The notes beneath the pieces were generated by a model, which saw only the letters and a list, made by a program, of their open reading frames with translations, was not told the DNA's origin and did no database searches. DNA of 7,931 bases from Pseudomonadota bacterium (lineage in GTDB: Bacteria; Pseudomonadota; Alphaproteobacteria; Acetobacterales; Acetobacteraceae), in the NCBI GenBank assembly GCA_021845835.1, contig JAJZVE010000195.1:1-7931 (forward strand), read 5' to 3'. Made by a program: the position numbers and the translations under genes. This document shows positions 1-6,283 of this stretch, piece by piece. Every line of letters starts with the position of its first letter. Within the stretch, counting starts at the first letter, position 1.

Positions 1-218
1 TCTGGGCTCGCGGTCATAGACCGCACGAAGAAGCCGGACACATGACCGCAGTCGAACCGCCCCCATGCTTCTCTGCGACGCCACCTTGAACCCCGCGGGC
101 CGTCCACACATGTCGCGCTGGGCGCGGAGCCGTCGCCGACCTTGTGAAAGCGGCCTCCGGCATCGATCACGCCGAGGCTGCCGTCGTGCACGAGCGATTT
201 CAATATCGAAATAAACAT
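1..218 (-). pseudogene. Degenerate N-terminal remnant resembling a cyclopropane-fatty-acyl-phospholipid synthase
   Basis: Reading the minus strand from an ATG at 218, about 33 residues (starting MFISILKSLVHDGSLGVIDA and continuing to a GDGSAP motif) resemble the N-terminal region of CFA-synthase-family SAM-dependent methyltransferases, where the pattern LxxLxxxGxLxVIDxxGxxHxxGDG is common. In the family this is followed by a segment near FKxGEAYMDGxL. Here fragments such as GFKVA and, further on, FFVRSM appear only in different frames, so the reading frame is broken after roughly residue 35. No convincing Shine-Dalgarno sequence precedes the ATG. The family methylates unsaturated membrane phospholipids, but this copy looks non-functional. 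The gene runs off the left edge, so the state of its remainder is unknown. The assignment rests on one short N-terminal match and is moderate to weak. Confidence 0.4.
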
Positions 219-529
219 TGCGCCCGTTCGGTTCGCGTCTTTCCATATGCCAACGGGAGATTGGCTCGTCCGACACAATGATATCGCCAATGAGCCACGG
301 TTCGCAACCGTTCATGGTCCGTTGGCCGGATCAGCCGCTTCTCGTTCTACTCGATCCGCGTGAGGCCTTAGGGCCTGATAACGGGCGCGAAGACGCCGGC
401 ACCGAGCAGCACTGAACGTCCGCTTCCGGGATCACTCGAAGGGCCGTTCAACGGCAGCCGTGGGTCAGGGTGAACTTTGGCTGCGCGACGGCAAGGCTGA
501 AGCGGCCCTCGATCCATGGCCCGGGCTGG
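219..529. other. Stretch with no assignable gene between two pseudogenes
   Basis: No frame on either strand gives a protein I recognise. On the minus strand the frame of the IS256 fragment stays open down to 368, but its residues after about 530 no longer look like a transposase. A 15-bp perfect palindrome (ACGGTT-CGC-AACCGT) sits at 297-311, about 80 bp upstream of the CFA-synthase-like ATG. The stretch probably holds the boundary between the truncated IS and the older chromosomal sequence, but I cannot place that boundary exactly. Confidence 0.4.
297..311. repeat. 15-bp perfect palindrome
   Basis: ACGGTT and AACCGT form 6-bp arms around CGC. It lies about 80 bp upstream of the CFA-synthase-like start at 218 (minus). 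It could be an operator relic or chance. Nothing else supports a function. Confidence 0.3.
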
Positions 530-733
530 GCGGGGCAGTGCAGCACTGCGCCATTCCGCTGTCCCACCCTCGGGTTTTGGTGTCCGCCCCCGTGGTACCG
601 TGATCTCGAGCGGGCCGAACGAGCCGAGGATTTGCCGATGACGGGTACCATGGCGATATCCGACGGCCGCCTCGCCACCCCGGCGGTATTGCCCCCGCCC
701 GAGCGCCATCGTCAGCTCTTCCTCAAGCATGAT

Positions 734-863
734 CCTTGCCATGCTCCAGCACCATCCGGACCGCTCGCTCCCGCACCTCAGGCGAATACCGTACCGATGT
801 CTGCCACTTTTCCATTGCTCCATCCTCAATAGTTGGAGCCTCAGGGATTCCCGGCGCGGTTCA
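734..863 (-). mobile_element. IS3-family left-end stub with truncated orfA, inserted in the IS256 transposase
   Basis: The minus strand from 863 begins TGAACCGCGCCGGG, the typical start of IS3-family inverted repeats. About 48 bp further on, an ATG at 815 opens an orfA beginning MEKWQTSVRYSPEVRERAVR and continuing MVLEHGKDHA. RYSPEVRERAVRM(V)xEH is the hallmark N-terminus of IS3-family OrfA (helix-turn-helix). The frame ends at a TGA at 723-725, inside flanking IS256 sequence. Only about 130 bp of an expected 1.2-1.5 kb element remain, with no orfB and no right end. The junction near 725-734 (GATCATGC) is compatible with either element, so a deletion through microhomology is plausible. Confidence 0.75.
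831..863 (-). repeat. IS3-family left inverted repeat
   Basis: The outermost bases on the minus strand read TGAACCGCGCCGGGAATCCC, followed by a GAGGCTCC stretch. This fits the usual IS3-group terminal repeat pattern TGAACCGCCCCGGG...GGAGGCT. No matching right repeat is found in the window. Confidence 0.65.
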
Positions 864-1020
864 TTTCAATGAAACCGCCGATCCGATCCCGGACGCCTGT
901 CTCGATCGGGCCGAACCACGCCGTCGCGTCAAACAAGCTGGTTCTCGTTGACCCCGTGCTATTCTTCTCCATGGCGTGATCTCCATCGGCGCTCGAACGT
1001 CGAATCTGGTGGTTGAACTC

Positions 1021-1069
1021 ACCTTGGCATTACGCCACCCAGAATTTCCACACACTTCAAGACGCCACC
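1021..1069 (-). repeat. Probable terminal end of the IS256-family element (copy 1)
   Basis: Directly upstream of the IS256 transposase start, the minus strand holds GGCGTCTTGAAGTGTGTGG, then AAATTCTGGGTGGCG. A closely matching stretch occurs on the plus strand at 7270-7305. In both places the shared sequence begins where ISAs1-family sequence stops, which is what an IS terminus inserted in a second element would look like. The exact boundary base is not certain. Confidence 0.55.
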
Positions 1070-1209
1070 AAAACCAGCGCTACCACCGTCAGCCAGGACC
1101 GCTACCGCGCTGCCCTTGCCGGACTCGAACACATTTTCACCCTCATTACTATCCCAAAGCGTTGAACAGCCCTCACTGCGGCAGTAGCTGGGCGTCTCTG
1201 TCACGGTGA
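1070..1209 (+). pseudogene. ISAs1-family transposase, decayed C-terminal fragment
   Basis: The plus strand encodes KTSATTVSQDRYRAALAGLE and then, after a frameshift near 1140-1147, HYYPKALNSPHCGSSWASLS and R before a TGA. The same motif series (SKPSASTLSQDRYRAALADL, then HYPKALN) occurs in the ISAs1-family transposase encoded on the minus strand at 7611-7931, and is typical of the C-terminus of that family (H-repeat type). Relative to that copy a two-base deletion breaks the frame. All sequence before the KPSAS motif is missing, replaced at the left by the IS256-like end. It is a relic of a DDE transposase with no activity expected. Confidence 0.75.
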
Positions 1210-1280
1210 GTCGAATACTATGACGCGGTGAATGTGACGATTGCGGGTCCTGCTGCCATCGGGCGCACGCCGTCGTCCGG

Positions 1281-3263
1281 CTACGGATCGGGGACAGGTG
1301 CCAACTGACGCACTCTGACGCTTGCCGGGCCTAGCGCCTCCGCGAGGCAGGCGACGACCATGTCGTGCAGCGAACCTGCATAGATATCGGCGGCCACGGC
1401 AGCACGCAGCCTGTCGTCACTCACCATGTTGGTGGGCCAAAATCCGACAAGAATGCAAACCGACGGGCTGCGTGCCCGCAGCCGACGCACGGTGTAGCGC
1501 AGATCGGAGGATGTGCCGGCAATGCCGGAATAGGTCAGGCAGACCATCTGCACGCCCACGATGTCGAGCGTGTCGGCCGCACGCAGGCTGACGGCTTCAT
1601 GCGTCAAGACGCTGGCGCCGATCCCGCGCTTGCCGAGCAGCTGAGCGAGCATCGCCGACGCCAGATCATCGAGCGGGCCGCGGCCGGCCACGCACAGCAC
1701 CGCGGAAGCGGCCTGCCAGTCCGGCGACAGGCCGACCGGTTCGCCCAGCCCGGCAGGCGGCCCGGGCTCGCGCGATTCCGACGTTGCCTGCAGATCTGAC
1801 GGCAGCCTCGCCGGTCCCGCGGCACTCAGAAGCGTATCGCTGTCGTCATGGTCGCCGATTTCCTCCAGCAGTCCCTGCACCCCGGCGATGATCCGAATGG
1901 TCTGCGCCTCGGTCAGCACCCCGCGCTCGATGTCGATTGTGGCCAGTCGCAAGCCGGGGATCGCGACCTCATCGTAGTATGCCGACAGCGTACGCGACTT
2001 CAGCAGCTGCTCGGCGTCGTCTTGCACTTCGTCCAGTCGGCCTGCCAGCATCCGGTTGTAGAAGCTCTCTACCGGCGTCAACGCTGAACGGTCGCCGAGC
2101 AGCACGTCGAGGAACTTCAATCGATCCACATGGCGGCCCAGAATGACCAGACAGAGTGTGAGCGGCATCGACAGGATCAGCCCGACCGGCCCCCACAGCC
2201 AGCTCCAGAAGATCGCCGCGACCACGACGGACAGCGGCGACAATCCGGTGCTGTGCCCATATGCCATCGGCTCGATCACCTGGCCTATCACGCCCTCGCT
2301 AACCACGAACAGGGTCCCCGTCCACAGCAGCATCGACCAACCGGGATCGACTGCCGCGGCGAGCGCAAGCGGTAGCGCGGCCGCGAGCCACGGGCCGATA
2401 TACGGAATGAAGCGCATGAGGATCGCCATGATGCCCCACAGCACCGCGCTCGGCACGCCGATGACGAACAGACCGAGGCCGATCATGCTGCCGAATGCAG
2501 TGTTCAATGCCAGCAGGGTCAGGAAGTACCGGCTCAGGCGGTGCCCGGCCTCATCCATCGCGTTCATCGTCCGGTGCAGGTCGCCGGTGCCGAGCATGCG
2601 GATCAGTCGGTCGCGCAGATCCTCGGGCCGCAGCAGGATGAAGATCGCCACCACCACCACGATGGCCGTGGTCATCAACGGCGACAGGATCGGCGTGAGG
2701 ACGCGCCTGGCCAGCTTCATCAACGACGGCTCCGGCTGATGGACCTCCACCGGGATCGGCTTCGCGGCCGCGTTGGTGGGTGCCGCGGCGGACGCTGCAC
2801 TGCCTGTCGTGCCGGCGCTCGCCGGCGCGCCGGCCGACGCGTGGCTGTCGCGATTGATTTGGCTGCCCATGCTCCCGACGAAAGCGGAGAGGCGGCCAAA
2901 CGTCGCGCTCTGAACGGCATCGACCTTCTGCTGGATGGTGTCCGTATAACGCGGGATGTCGCCGGCAAGATCGGCGACCTGGGTGCCGATCAGGCCGGCG
3001 GTGCCGAGGATGACGCCGAGCGCCAACAGCACTGCGAGTACTACCCCCGGCACCCGCCCCAGCCCGGTGCGGCGGAGCAGTTTCACAAGCGGGGCGAGCA
3101 GGAACGACAGCAGCACCGCCAGCGTGATCGGGATCAGCACGTCGCGGGCGATCGACAGCGTGGCGACCGCCACCACCACGCTGATCAGCGTCATCAGCCC
3201 CGAGGTGTCGTTGACTGCAGCTGGCGTTCCTGGTCGCGCCCGTGGCGGCGACAGATCTATCAT
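1281..3263 (-). CDS. AI-2E/PerM-family transporter with C-terminal corrinoid-protein-like cytoplasmic extension
   Basis: A 660-residue inner-membrane protein. Hydrophobic segments fall at roughly residues 23-40, 42-62, 72-96, 197-212, 247-270, 273-305, 310-332 and 342-376, with the family's FIPYIGPW motif near 285 and GxVIEPxAYG near 328. The family exports or conducts small molecules (AI-2 in some members); the substrate here is unknown. An Ala/Ser/Thr-rich low-complexity insert (140-170) lies in the large non-membrane loop. The usual family length is about 350, so about 280 residues are extra. Residues 400-475 look like the helical cap of methionine-synthase/corrinoid proteins, and 520-645 like its Rossmann domain, but the cobalamin-ligating DxHxxG is absent (GRGPLDD instead). 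The start could be the ATG at 3263 or the adjacent TTG at 3266; neither has a clear Shine-Dalgarno sequence. It lies 44 bp after the esterase and is probably co-transcribed. Confidence 0.9.
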   Translation of the reverse strand: MIDLSPPRARPGTPAAVNDTSGLMTLISVVVAVATLSIARDVLIPITLAVLLSFLLAPLVKLLRRTGLGRVPGVVLAVLLALGVILGTAGLIGTQVADLAGDIPRYTDTIQQKVDAVQSATFGRLSAFVGSMGSQINRDSHASAGAPASAGTTGSAASAAAPTNAAAKPIPVEVHQPEPSLMKLARRVLTPILSPLMTTAIVVVVAIFILLRPEDLRDRLIRMLGTGDLHRTMNAMDEAGHRLSRYFLTLLALNTAFGSMIGLGLFVIGVPSAVLWGIMAILMRFIPYIGPWLAAALPLALAAAVDPGWSMLLWTGTLFVVSEGVIGQVIEPMAYGHSTGLSPLSVVVAAIFWSWLWGPVGLILSMPLTLCLVILGRHVDRLKFLDVLLGDRSALTPVESFYNRMLAGRLDEVQDDAEQLLKSRTLSAYYDEVAIPGLRLATIDIERGVLTEAQTIRIIAGVQGLLEEIGDHDDSDTLLSAAGPARLPSDLQATSESREPGPPAGLGEPVGLSPDWQAASAVLCVAGRGPLDDLASAMLAQLLGKRGIGASVLTHEAVSLRAADTLDIVGVQMVCLTYSGIAGTSSDLRYTVRRLRARSPSVCILVGFWPTNMVSDDRLRAAVAADIYAGSLHDMVVACLAEALGPASVRVRQLAPVPDP

Positions 3264-3307
3264 CAACGTAGCCGTGGTACTGGTGTTACGGGCATCGGCG
3301 AACCCAT

Positions 3308-4414
3308 TCAGCGGTGCAAGGCCGTGCGTTTGGCGTGGTCATCGTTCAGAAGCCAGAACGTCGCGATCTGGCGCGCGGCGGACAGATCCGCGCGCGCCAG
3401 ATACGGGCTGGTGCGGCCGCTCCCGGGCAGGCTGGCATCGACGGGAAAGCCATGCCCGATCGCGGGCAGCGTCCAGATCTCGACGGCGGGCGGTCGATCG
3501 GGCCGGCCCCAGGTCCGATGCCGATGCCCCGATGCCACGTTGTCGGTCCTCGGCGCCGTATCCTGGCCATGCAACTCGCCCCATTGCGCCGCGAGTATTT
3601 CGGCGTTCGCCGGATCAACCGTGCGATCTCGGCCGCCTTGCCAGATCGAGACGCGTGGCCACGACCGTCGTGAACGGGCCTGCGTCACTGCACGGACGTC
3701 GCCAGCGAGCGCCTGCCGCGACCGCGACATGTTCGCCCGTCGCATGTGAAGCATCGCTGCGACCTGCGTTTGCGCGCAGCCGACCGGCATGCCCGCGACA
3801 ATGCCCCCCGCAGCGAACACCGCAGGGTATGCGGCGAGCATCGCAGCGGCCATGCCGCCGCCGGCAGAAAATCCGACAATGTAGATTCGTCTTGGGTCGG
3901 ACCCATAGCGTGCGACCGCGACTCTCAGCATCTGGCGAATCGACATCGCCTCGCCGCCGCTCCGGCGGACGTCATCAGGGCGGAACCAGTTGAAGCAGCG
4001 GCCACGGTTGTTCGCGTGAACCTGTTCGGGCACCAGCAGCGCGAACCCCAACTCGTCCGCCAGCGCGAGCCAGCCGGACGCGTTGGCAAAGGCTGCGGCA
4101 TCCTGGCCGCAGCCGTGCAGGACGACGACCAGCGGCCGGCCCGCGGGCAACCGGGCGCGGGCATGAACCAGCATCCTCAATGCGCCGGGATTGGAGCCGA
4201 ACCCGACGACTTCCGACACGCAACCTGCCGACATGCGAGCCGCCGACACCGGCCGATCCACCAACGCCCGCTTCGAGACGCGGGCGGCATCCTTTACCAG
4301 CGCCGCGGCCTGCCGCCGCGCGACTTTGGTGGCGCGGGAGTGGCGTGCGATAGCGTTAGCCCCACCCAGCCACATGCGCATGAATGGGGTCTTTCCAGTC
4401 AACCTTTTCGACAA
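3308..4414 (-). CDS. PHB depolymerase-family esterase (alpha/beta hydrolase)
   Basis: With the TTG start the protein has 368 residues, normal for the intracellular PHB-depolymerase esterase family. Visible motifs are VVLHGCGQ (oxyanion region, HGCGQ at 100-104), GFSAGGGMAAAML with nucleophile Ser183, GGRDRTVDP with probable catalytic Asp263, and IGHGFPVD with probable catalytic His321. The N-terminal 50 residues are basic and amphipathic, with no signal peptide, so a cytoplasmic location is inferred. Members hydrolyse short polyester or aryl ester substrates; the substrate here is unproven. The open frame extends upstream to an ATG at 4516, but those residues look non-coding. A GAGGTGA Shine-Dalgarno sequence five bases before the TTG at 4414 decides the start; a GTG at 4423 is the alternative. 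It probably forms an operon with the transporter that follows. Confidence 0.9.
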   Translation of the reverse strand: MSKRLTGKTPFMRMWLGGANAIARHSRATKVARRQAAALVKDAARVSKRALVDRPVSAARMSAGCVSEVVGFGSNPGALRMLVHARARLPAGRPLVVVLHGCGQDAAAFANASGWLALADELGFALLVPEQVHANNRGRCFNWFRPDDVRRSGGEAMSIRQMLRVAVARYGSDPRRIYIVGFSAGGGMAAAMLAAYPAVFAAGGIVAGMPVGCAQTQVAAMLHMRRANMSRSRQALAGDVRAVTQARSRRSWPRVSIWQGGRDRTVDPANAEILAAQWGELHGQDTAPRTDNVASGHRHRTWGRPDRPPAVEIWTLPAIGHGFPVDASLPGSGRTSPYLARADLSAARQIATFWLLNDDHAKRTALHR

Positions 4415-4514
4415 GACACTCACCTCACGTCTGCAACACCTTCTTGTCCGCACCAACGGCCGGCTTGGTGCACTGTCTGTCTCACCGCGTGAGCTGTCTG
4501 ATAGCGTGACTATC

Positions 4515-4540
4515 ATCCGATCATATGCTTCAATCCGATC
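4515..4540 (-). promoter_or_regulatory. Direct repeat GATCGGAT x2 upstream of the esterase
   Basis: On the minus strand GATCGGAT occurs twice with an 18-bp period, flanking a TATGAT that could be a -10 box. It lies about 100-125 bp before the esterase start. Closer to the gene, CTGTCTG occurs twice with a 21-bp period (4473-4479 and 4494-4500). Repeats in phase with about two helical turns are typical of response-regulator or activator sites. No regulator can be named. Confidence 0.3.
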
Positions 4541-4680
4541 GGCTGTTGCTCTTTAAGCGAATGTATCTGTGATATTCTCAGACATGGGCACGCTTGGGCA
4601 GGTTGCGATCAATCACCGCCGAGCGCCGATGGATCTGCCATGGCGTCGAGCCAGACATCGGGTGGGGCACTCAAGCGCGC

Positions 4681-4700
4681 GCTGCGGATGTGAACGCAGC
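4681..4700 (-). terminator. Possible weak terminator hairpin after csbD
   Basis: GCTGCG and CGCAGC form a 6-bp stem with an 8-base loop, starting about 30 bp after the csbD stop codon. It is not followed by a run of T on the minus strand, so intrinsic termination is doubtful. Confidence 0.2.
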
Positions 4701-4730
4701 CGTCCCACATAGTAGCGCGCGTGCGGAATG

Positions 4731-4901
4731 CTATTTCCGGACGGAATCCTTCAGACCGCCGACCGTATTCTGCACCCTGCCCTCGATCTTGCTGGCACGT
4801 CCTTCGGCTTGCAGCTTGGCATCGCCGACGAGTTTACCGACGGCCTCTTTCACGGCGCCCTTGATCTCTTTCGCCAATCCAGCCACGCGATCCTTGTCCA
4901 T
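4731..4901 (-). CDS. CsbD-like general stress protein
   Basis: This 56-residue, highly charged helical protein starts MDKDRVAGLAKEIKGAVKEA. The pattern of Gly/Lys/Glu with KGxxKEAxGKxxGDxKLQAEG is diagnostic of the CsbD family, small cytoplasmic proteins of unknown biochemical role often induced by general stress. The upstream open frame continues to 5036, but the ATG at 4901 is the family's usual start and has GGGAG seven bases before it. Length fits the family (about 55-70). It appears monocistronic: 435 bp separate it from the XRE gene upstream and 316 bp from the esterase start downstream. A 17-bp near-palindrome lies about 145 bp upstream of the start. Confidence 0.9.
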   Translation of the reverse strand: MDKDRVAGLAKEIKGAVKEAVGKLVGDAKLQAEGRASKIEGRVQNTVGGLKDSVRK

Positions 4902-5045
4902 CAGCCGGCTCCCGTTACGATCTCTGCTAAGGCTTTGCACGAAACCCGGTGCGGCTCGTTCGCTGTCGATCGCTATACTGGATCGTGTGATCCGGCCGGC
5001 CGAGACCTTAATAATTAGCAGGGCCTCACTTCCCATAGAAGGCTC

Positions 5046-5062
5046 GGAAACTACGCATTTCC
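5046..5062 (-). promoter_or_regulatory. 17-bp near-palindrome (GGAA...TTCC), site A, upstream of csbD
   Basis: On the plus strand it reads GGAAACTACGCATTTCC. It has GGAAA/TTTCC arms and lies about 145 bp upstream of the csbD start codon. It matches 14 of 17 positions, in the same orientation, with the site at 7041-7057, which lies a similar distance (about 143 bp) upstream of the glycine-zipper lipoprotein. This suggests a shared operator, but only two copies are seen. Confidence 0.35.
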
Positions 5063-5230
5063 GGCGCTGCGTACTCGCCCCCTGAATGCCGCGCCGGGGC
5101 GGGTGTCTCGAGGAGGCCTATCGCACTTCATCAAAGAGTTCGACGATGCGGTCGCGGCATACCCCGGCGCGGCGACCAGCTCAGCCGCCACCTGCGGCTC
5201 CGATGTATATAGGGCACACATACACGCTCC

Positions 5231-5293
5231 GACGCCCGCGAGAGGCCCGCCAGGCCACGGCCCGAGCGTTCCGCGAAGGGCGTGGCGGGCGTC
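5231..5293. repeat. Long imperfect inverted repeat downstream of the XRE gene
   Basis: GACGCCCGC (5231-5239) pairs with GCGGGCGTC (5285-5293), with further imperfect GC pairing inside. It lies about 45 bp beyond the XRE stop codon on the minus strand. It could slow or end transcription, but there is no T-run, so it is not a standard intrinsic terminator. Confidence 0.35.
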
Positions 5294-5337
5294 CGGTTCG
5301 GCATGCCTTCACGCGCACGCGCGCCGGCGCGACGCGC

Positions 5338-5895
5338 TCATCCGCGCGATGCCGAGGGCGGCGCATATGCCAACTCGGCGAGCTCTTCGAATGCGGAGAT
5401 CAGTGGCTCGGTCCGGACTTCTCCGGCCGTGACCCTCGATCCCTCTTGCTCGGCAAGGCTGTCCAGCATCCGGGCAACGCATCGCCGAATTGCCGGATTC
5501 CGAATCCGACTGAAGCTATCGGCGATCTGGTCGATATCGTCATATTGGCGCATGTCCACGGCGGCCTGCCCGACGCCGCCGGCGGCGCGACCGCCGACCG
5601 GACACCCGGTTTCGGCCTTTGGCGCCTGTGGCGAGGACGCCGGATCCGTGTAAAAATAGGCGAGGTCCACGCCGAGCGCCTGCGCTAACCGGAACAGGTC
5701 CGCTGGTGCGACATGCTGTATGCCGCGCTCGTAGGCGGCGATCCCTCTATCTGGCACGCGCAGTGTCATCGCCAGCTGCCGGCGGGAGAGTCCAATTTCC
5801 GCGCGCCGTGCCGTGATCTGCCCGCCGATATGGGCGTCGAGAGATGCGGCCTGCAACGATACTATGTTGCGCAGACGGCCTTTTCTGTCATCCAT
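5338..5895 (-). CDS. XRE-family helix-turn-helix transcriptional regulator
   Basis: A 185-residue protein. Residues 22-82 form an XRE/Cro-CI-type HTH (IGGQITARRAEIGLSRRQLA, then an AAYERG turn and a LFRLAQALGVDLAYFY end), the usual alphaproteobacterial layout with the DNA-binding domain close to the N-terminus. A Pro/Gly/Ala-rich linker (85-113) leads to a helical C-terminal part containing AIRRCVARMLDSLAEQ, which may mediate dimerisation. The ATG at 5895 is chosen over an upstream extension to 5949 because GGTGGGG lies eight bases before it and the extra residues look non-coding. An 11-bp perfect inverted repeat lies 35 bp upstream and could be its own operator. Its target genes are unknown; the flanking exported-protein operon and csbD are candidates by position only. 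Confidence 0.85.
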   Translation of the reverse strand: MDDRKGRLRNIVSLQAASLDAHIGGQITARRAEIGLSRRQLAMTLRVPDRGIAAYERGIQHVAPADLFRLAQALGVDLAYFYTDPASSPQAPKAETGCPVGGRAAGGVGQAAVDMRQYDDIDQIADSFSRIRNPAIRRCVARMLDSLAEQEGSRVTAGEVRTEPLISAFEELAELAYAPPSASRG

Positions 5896-5929
5896 GTTCC
5901 ATACCCCACCTATTGACGGCACGCGCGAA

Positions 5930-5971
5930 GCGAGCGGTCGAGCCTGCAATCTGGCAGACCCGACCGCTCGC
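5930..5971. repeat. Strong hairpin with 11-bp perfect arms between the Thr-rich lipoprotein and the XRE gene
   Basis: GCGAGCGGTCG (5930-5940) and CGACCGCTCGC (5961-5971) are perfect reverse complements separated by 20 bp that contain a further CTGC/GCAG pair. It lies 35 bp upstream of the XRE start codon and 53 bp after the stop of the upstream lipoprotein gene. There is no T-run after it on the minus strand. It could be an autoregulatory operator, a 5'-UTR structure, or a processing or termination structure. Confidence 0.5.
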
Positions 5972-6024
5972 CGGACAGCCTCGGAAATTACTCATGCAGC
6001 GCGGTGGCGGCGCACGCCATCGCG

Positions 6025-6252
6025 CTACTCCATCGTCGTCGAGCGCGTGGTCTGCGTGGTCGTGGTCATGGGCGCGCCCAGCATTGGCGGCGTCGGCTCC
6101 GCCGCGGTCGCTGTGGTCGAGGTGCTCGTATGTTCCGTCGTCGTCGTCGCAGTGTCCGGCGAACCGCCACCGCAGCCGGCGAGGACCAGGACGGCCGCGC
6201 TCATCCACGTGGCAAGCAGAATGCGTGTCGCGGTGGTCTTGTTCGATCGCAT
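6025..6252 (-). CDS. Small Thr-rich lipoprotein
   Basis: A 75-residue protein starting MRSNKTTATRILLATWMSAA with a clear lipobox LAGC (Cys27), so it is predicted to be lipidated and anchored to the membrane facing the periplasm. The mature part is almost wholly Thr/Ser/Pro/Ala (runs such as TATTTTEHTSTSTTATA and MTTTTQTTRSTTME), with no recognisable fold. The start is supported by GGAGG five bases before the ATG; the longer open frame to 6417 is not credible. It is the last gene of a likely three-gene operon, 31 bp after the secreted Thr-rich gene. The composition suggests a disordered or surface-exposed spacer. I do not recognise a named family. Confidence 0.75.
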   Translation of the reverse strand: MRSNKTTATRILLATWMSAAVLVLAGCGGGSPDTATTTTEHTSTSTTATAAEPTPPMLGAPMTTTTQTTRSTTME

Positions 6253-6283
6253 GATGTCCTCCGGTTCATTTCGTAGTCGAGTA

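Larger units (their letters stand above)
530..972 (-). pseudogene. IS256-family (mutator-type) transposase, N-terminal part, interrupted and truncated
   Basis: The gene starts at an ATG at 972 (minus), reads MEKNSTGSTRTSLFDATAWF and then a GVRDRIGGFIE segment, typical of one branch of IS256 transposases. The frame is broken at 863 by an IS3-family end. It resumes at 733 with IMLEEELTMALGRGQYRRGG, then GYRHGTRHR, a SFGPLEITVPRGR strand and TAEWRSAALPR, which is the conserved N-terminal zinc-free region of the family. Joining FIE to IMLEEEL restores the spacing seen in intact relatives (FIExxxEEEL). Homology fades after about 530. The whole catalytic DDE region, about three quarters of the roughly 400-residue protein, is missing. 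A functional enzyme would cut and paste its own element; this one cannot. Confidence 0.8.
4415..4730. other. Intergenic region upstream of the esterase and downstream of csbD
   Basis: I recognise no gene here. It should hold the promoter of the esterase-transporter pair on the minus strand. It contains direct repeats at 4473-4540 and, just after the csbD stop, an inverted repeat GCTGCG/CGCAGC at 4681-4700 with an 8-base loop and no T-run. That could be a weak terminator for csbD. Confidence 0.5.
4902..5337. other. Intergenic region between the XRE regulator and csbD
   Basis: I recognise no gene in any frame. Open frames on the plus strand have no family resemblance and poor start contexts. 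The region holds the presumed csbD promoter, a near-palindrome at 5046-5062, a 6-bp inverted repeat TACGCA/TGCGTA at 5052-5073, and a large imperfect hairpin at 5231-5293. Confidence 0.5.

Noticed and set aside
300..313. GTTC...GTTC resembling an alphaproteobacterial LexA box
   Set aside because: The spacing is six bases, not the seven expected for GTTC-N7-GTTC, and no SOS gene lies downstream.
2541..3993. Long plus-strand open frames (402 and 345 codons) opposite the transporter and esterase
   Set aside because: They are antisense shadows of GC-rich genes: their composition is Arg/Pro/His-rich with no family motif, while the minus-strand frames carry clear transporter and hydrolase motifs.
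4935..4961. Possible EcfG-type stress promoter upstream of csbD (minus strand, CGAAC-N16-CGTG)
   Set aside because: It misses one base in each box relative to GGAAC and CGTT. The spacing fits and CsbD genes are often stress-controlled, but the match is too weak to call.
4594..5085. 163-codon plus-strand frame across csbD
   Set aside because: It is antisense to the CsbD gene, whose family pattern and Shine-Dalgarno sequence are clear; the plus-strand product is Ser/Leu/Arg-rich with no recognisable domain.
5103..5432. Plus-strand frame starting GTG at 5103 with GAGGAGG nearby
   Set aside because: The purine-rich stretch lies after the start codon, so it cannot be its Shine-Dalgarno sequence; the frame overlaps the end of the XRE gene in antisense and has no family resemblance.
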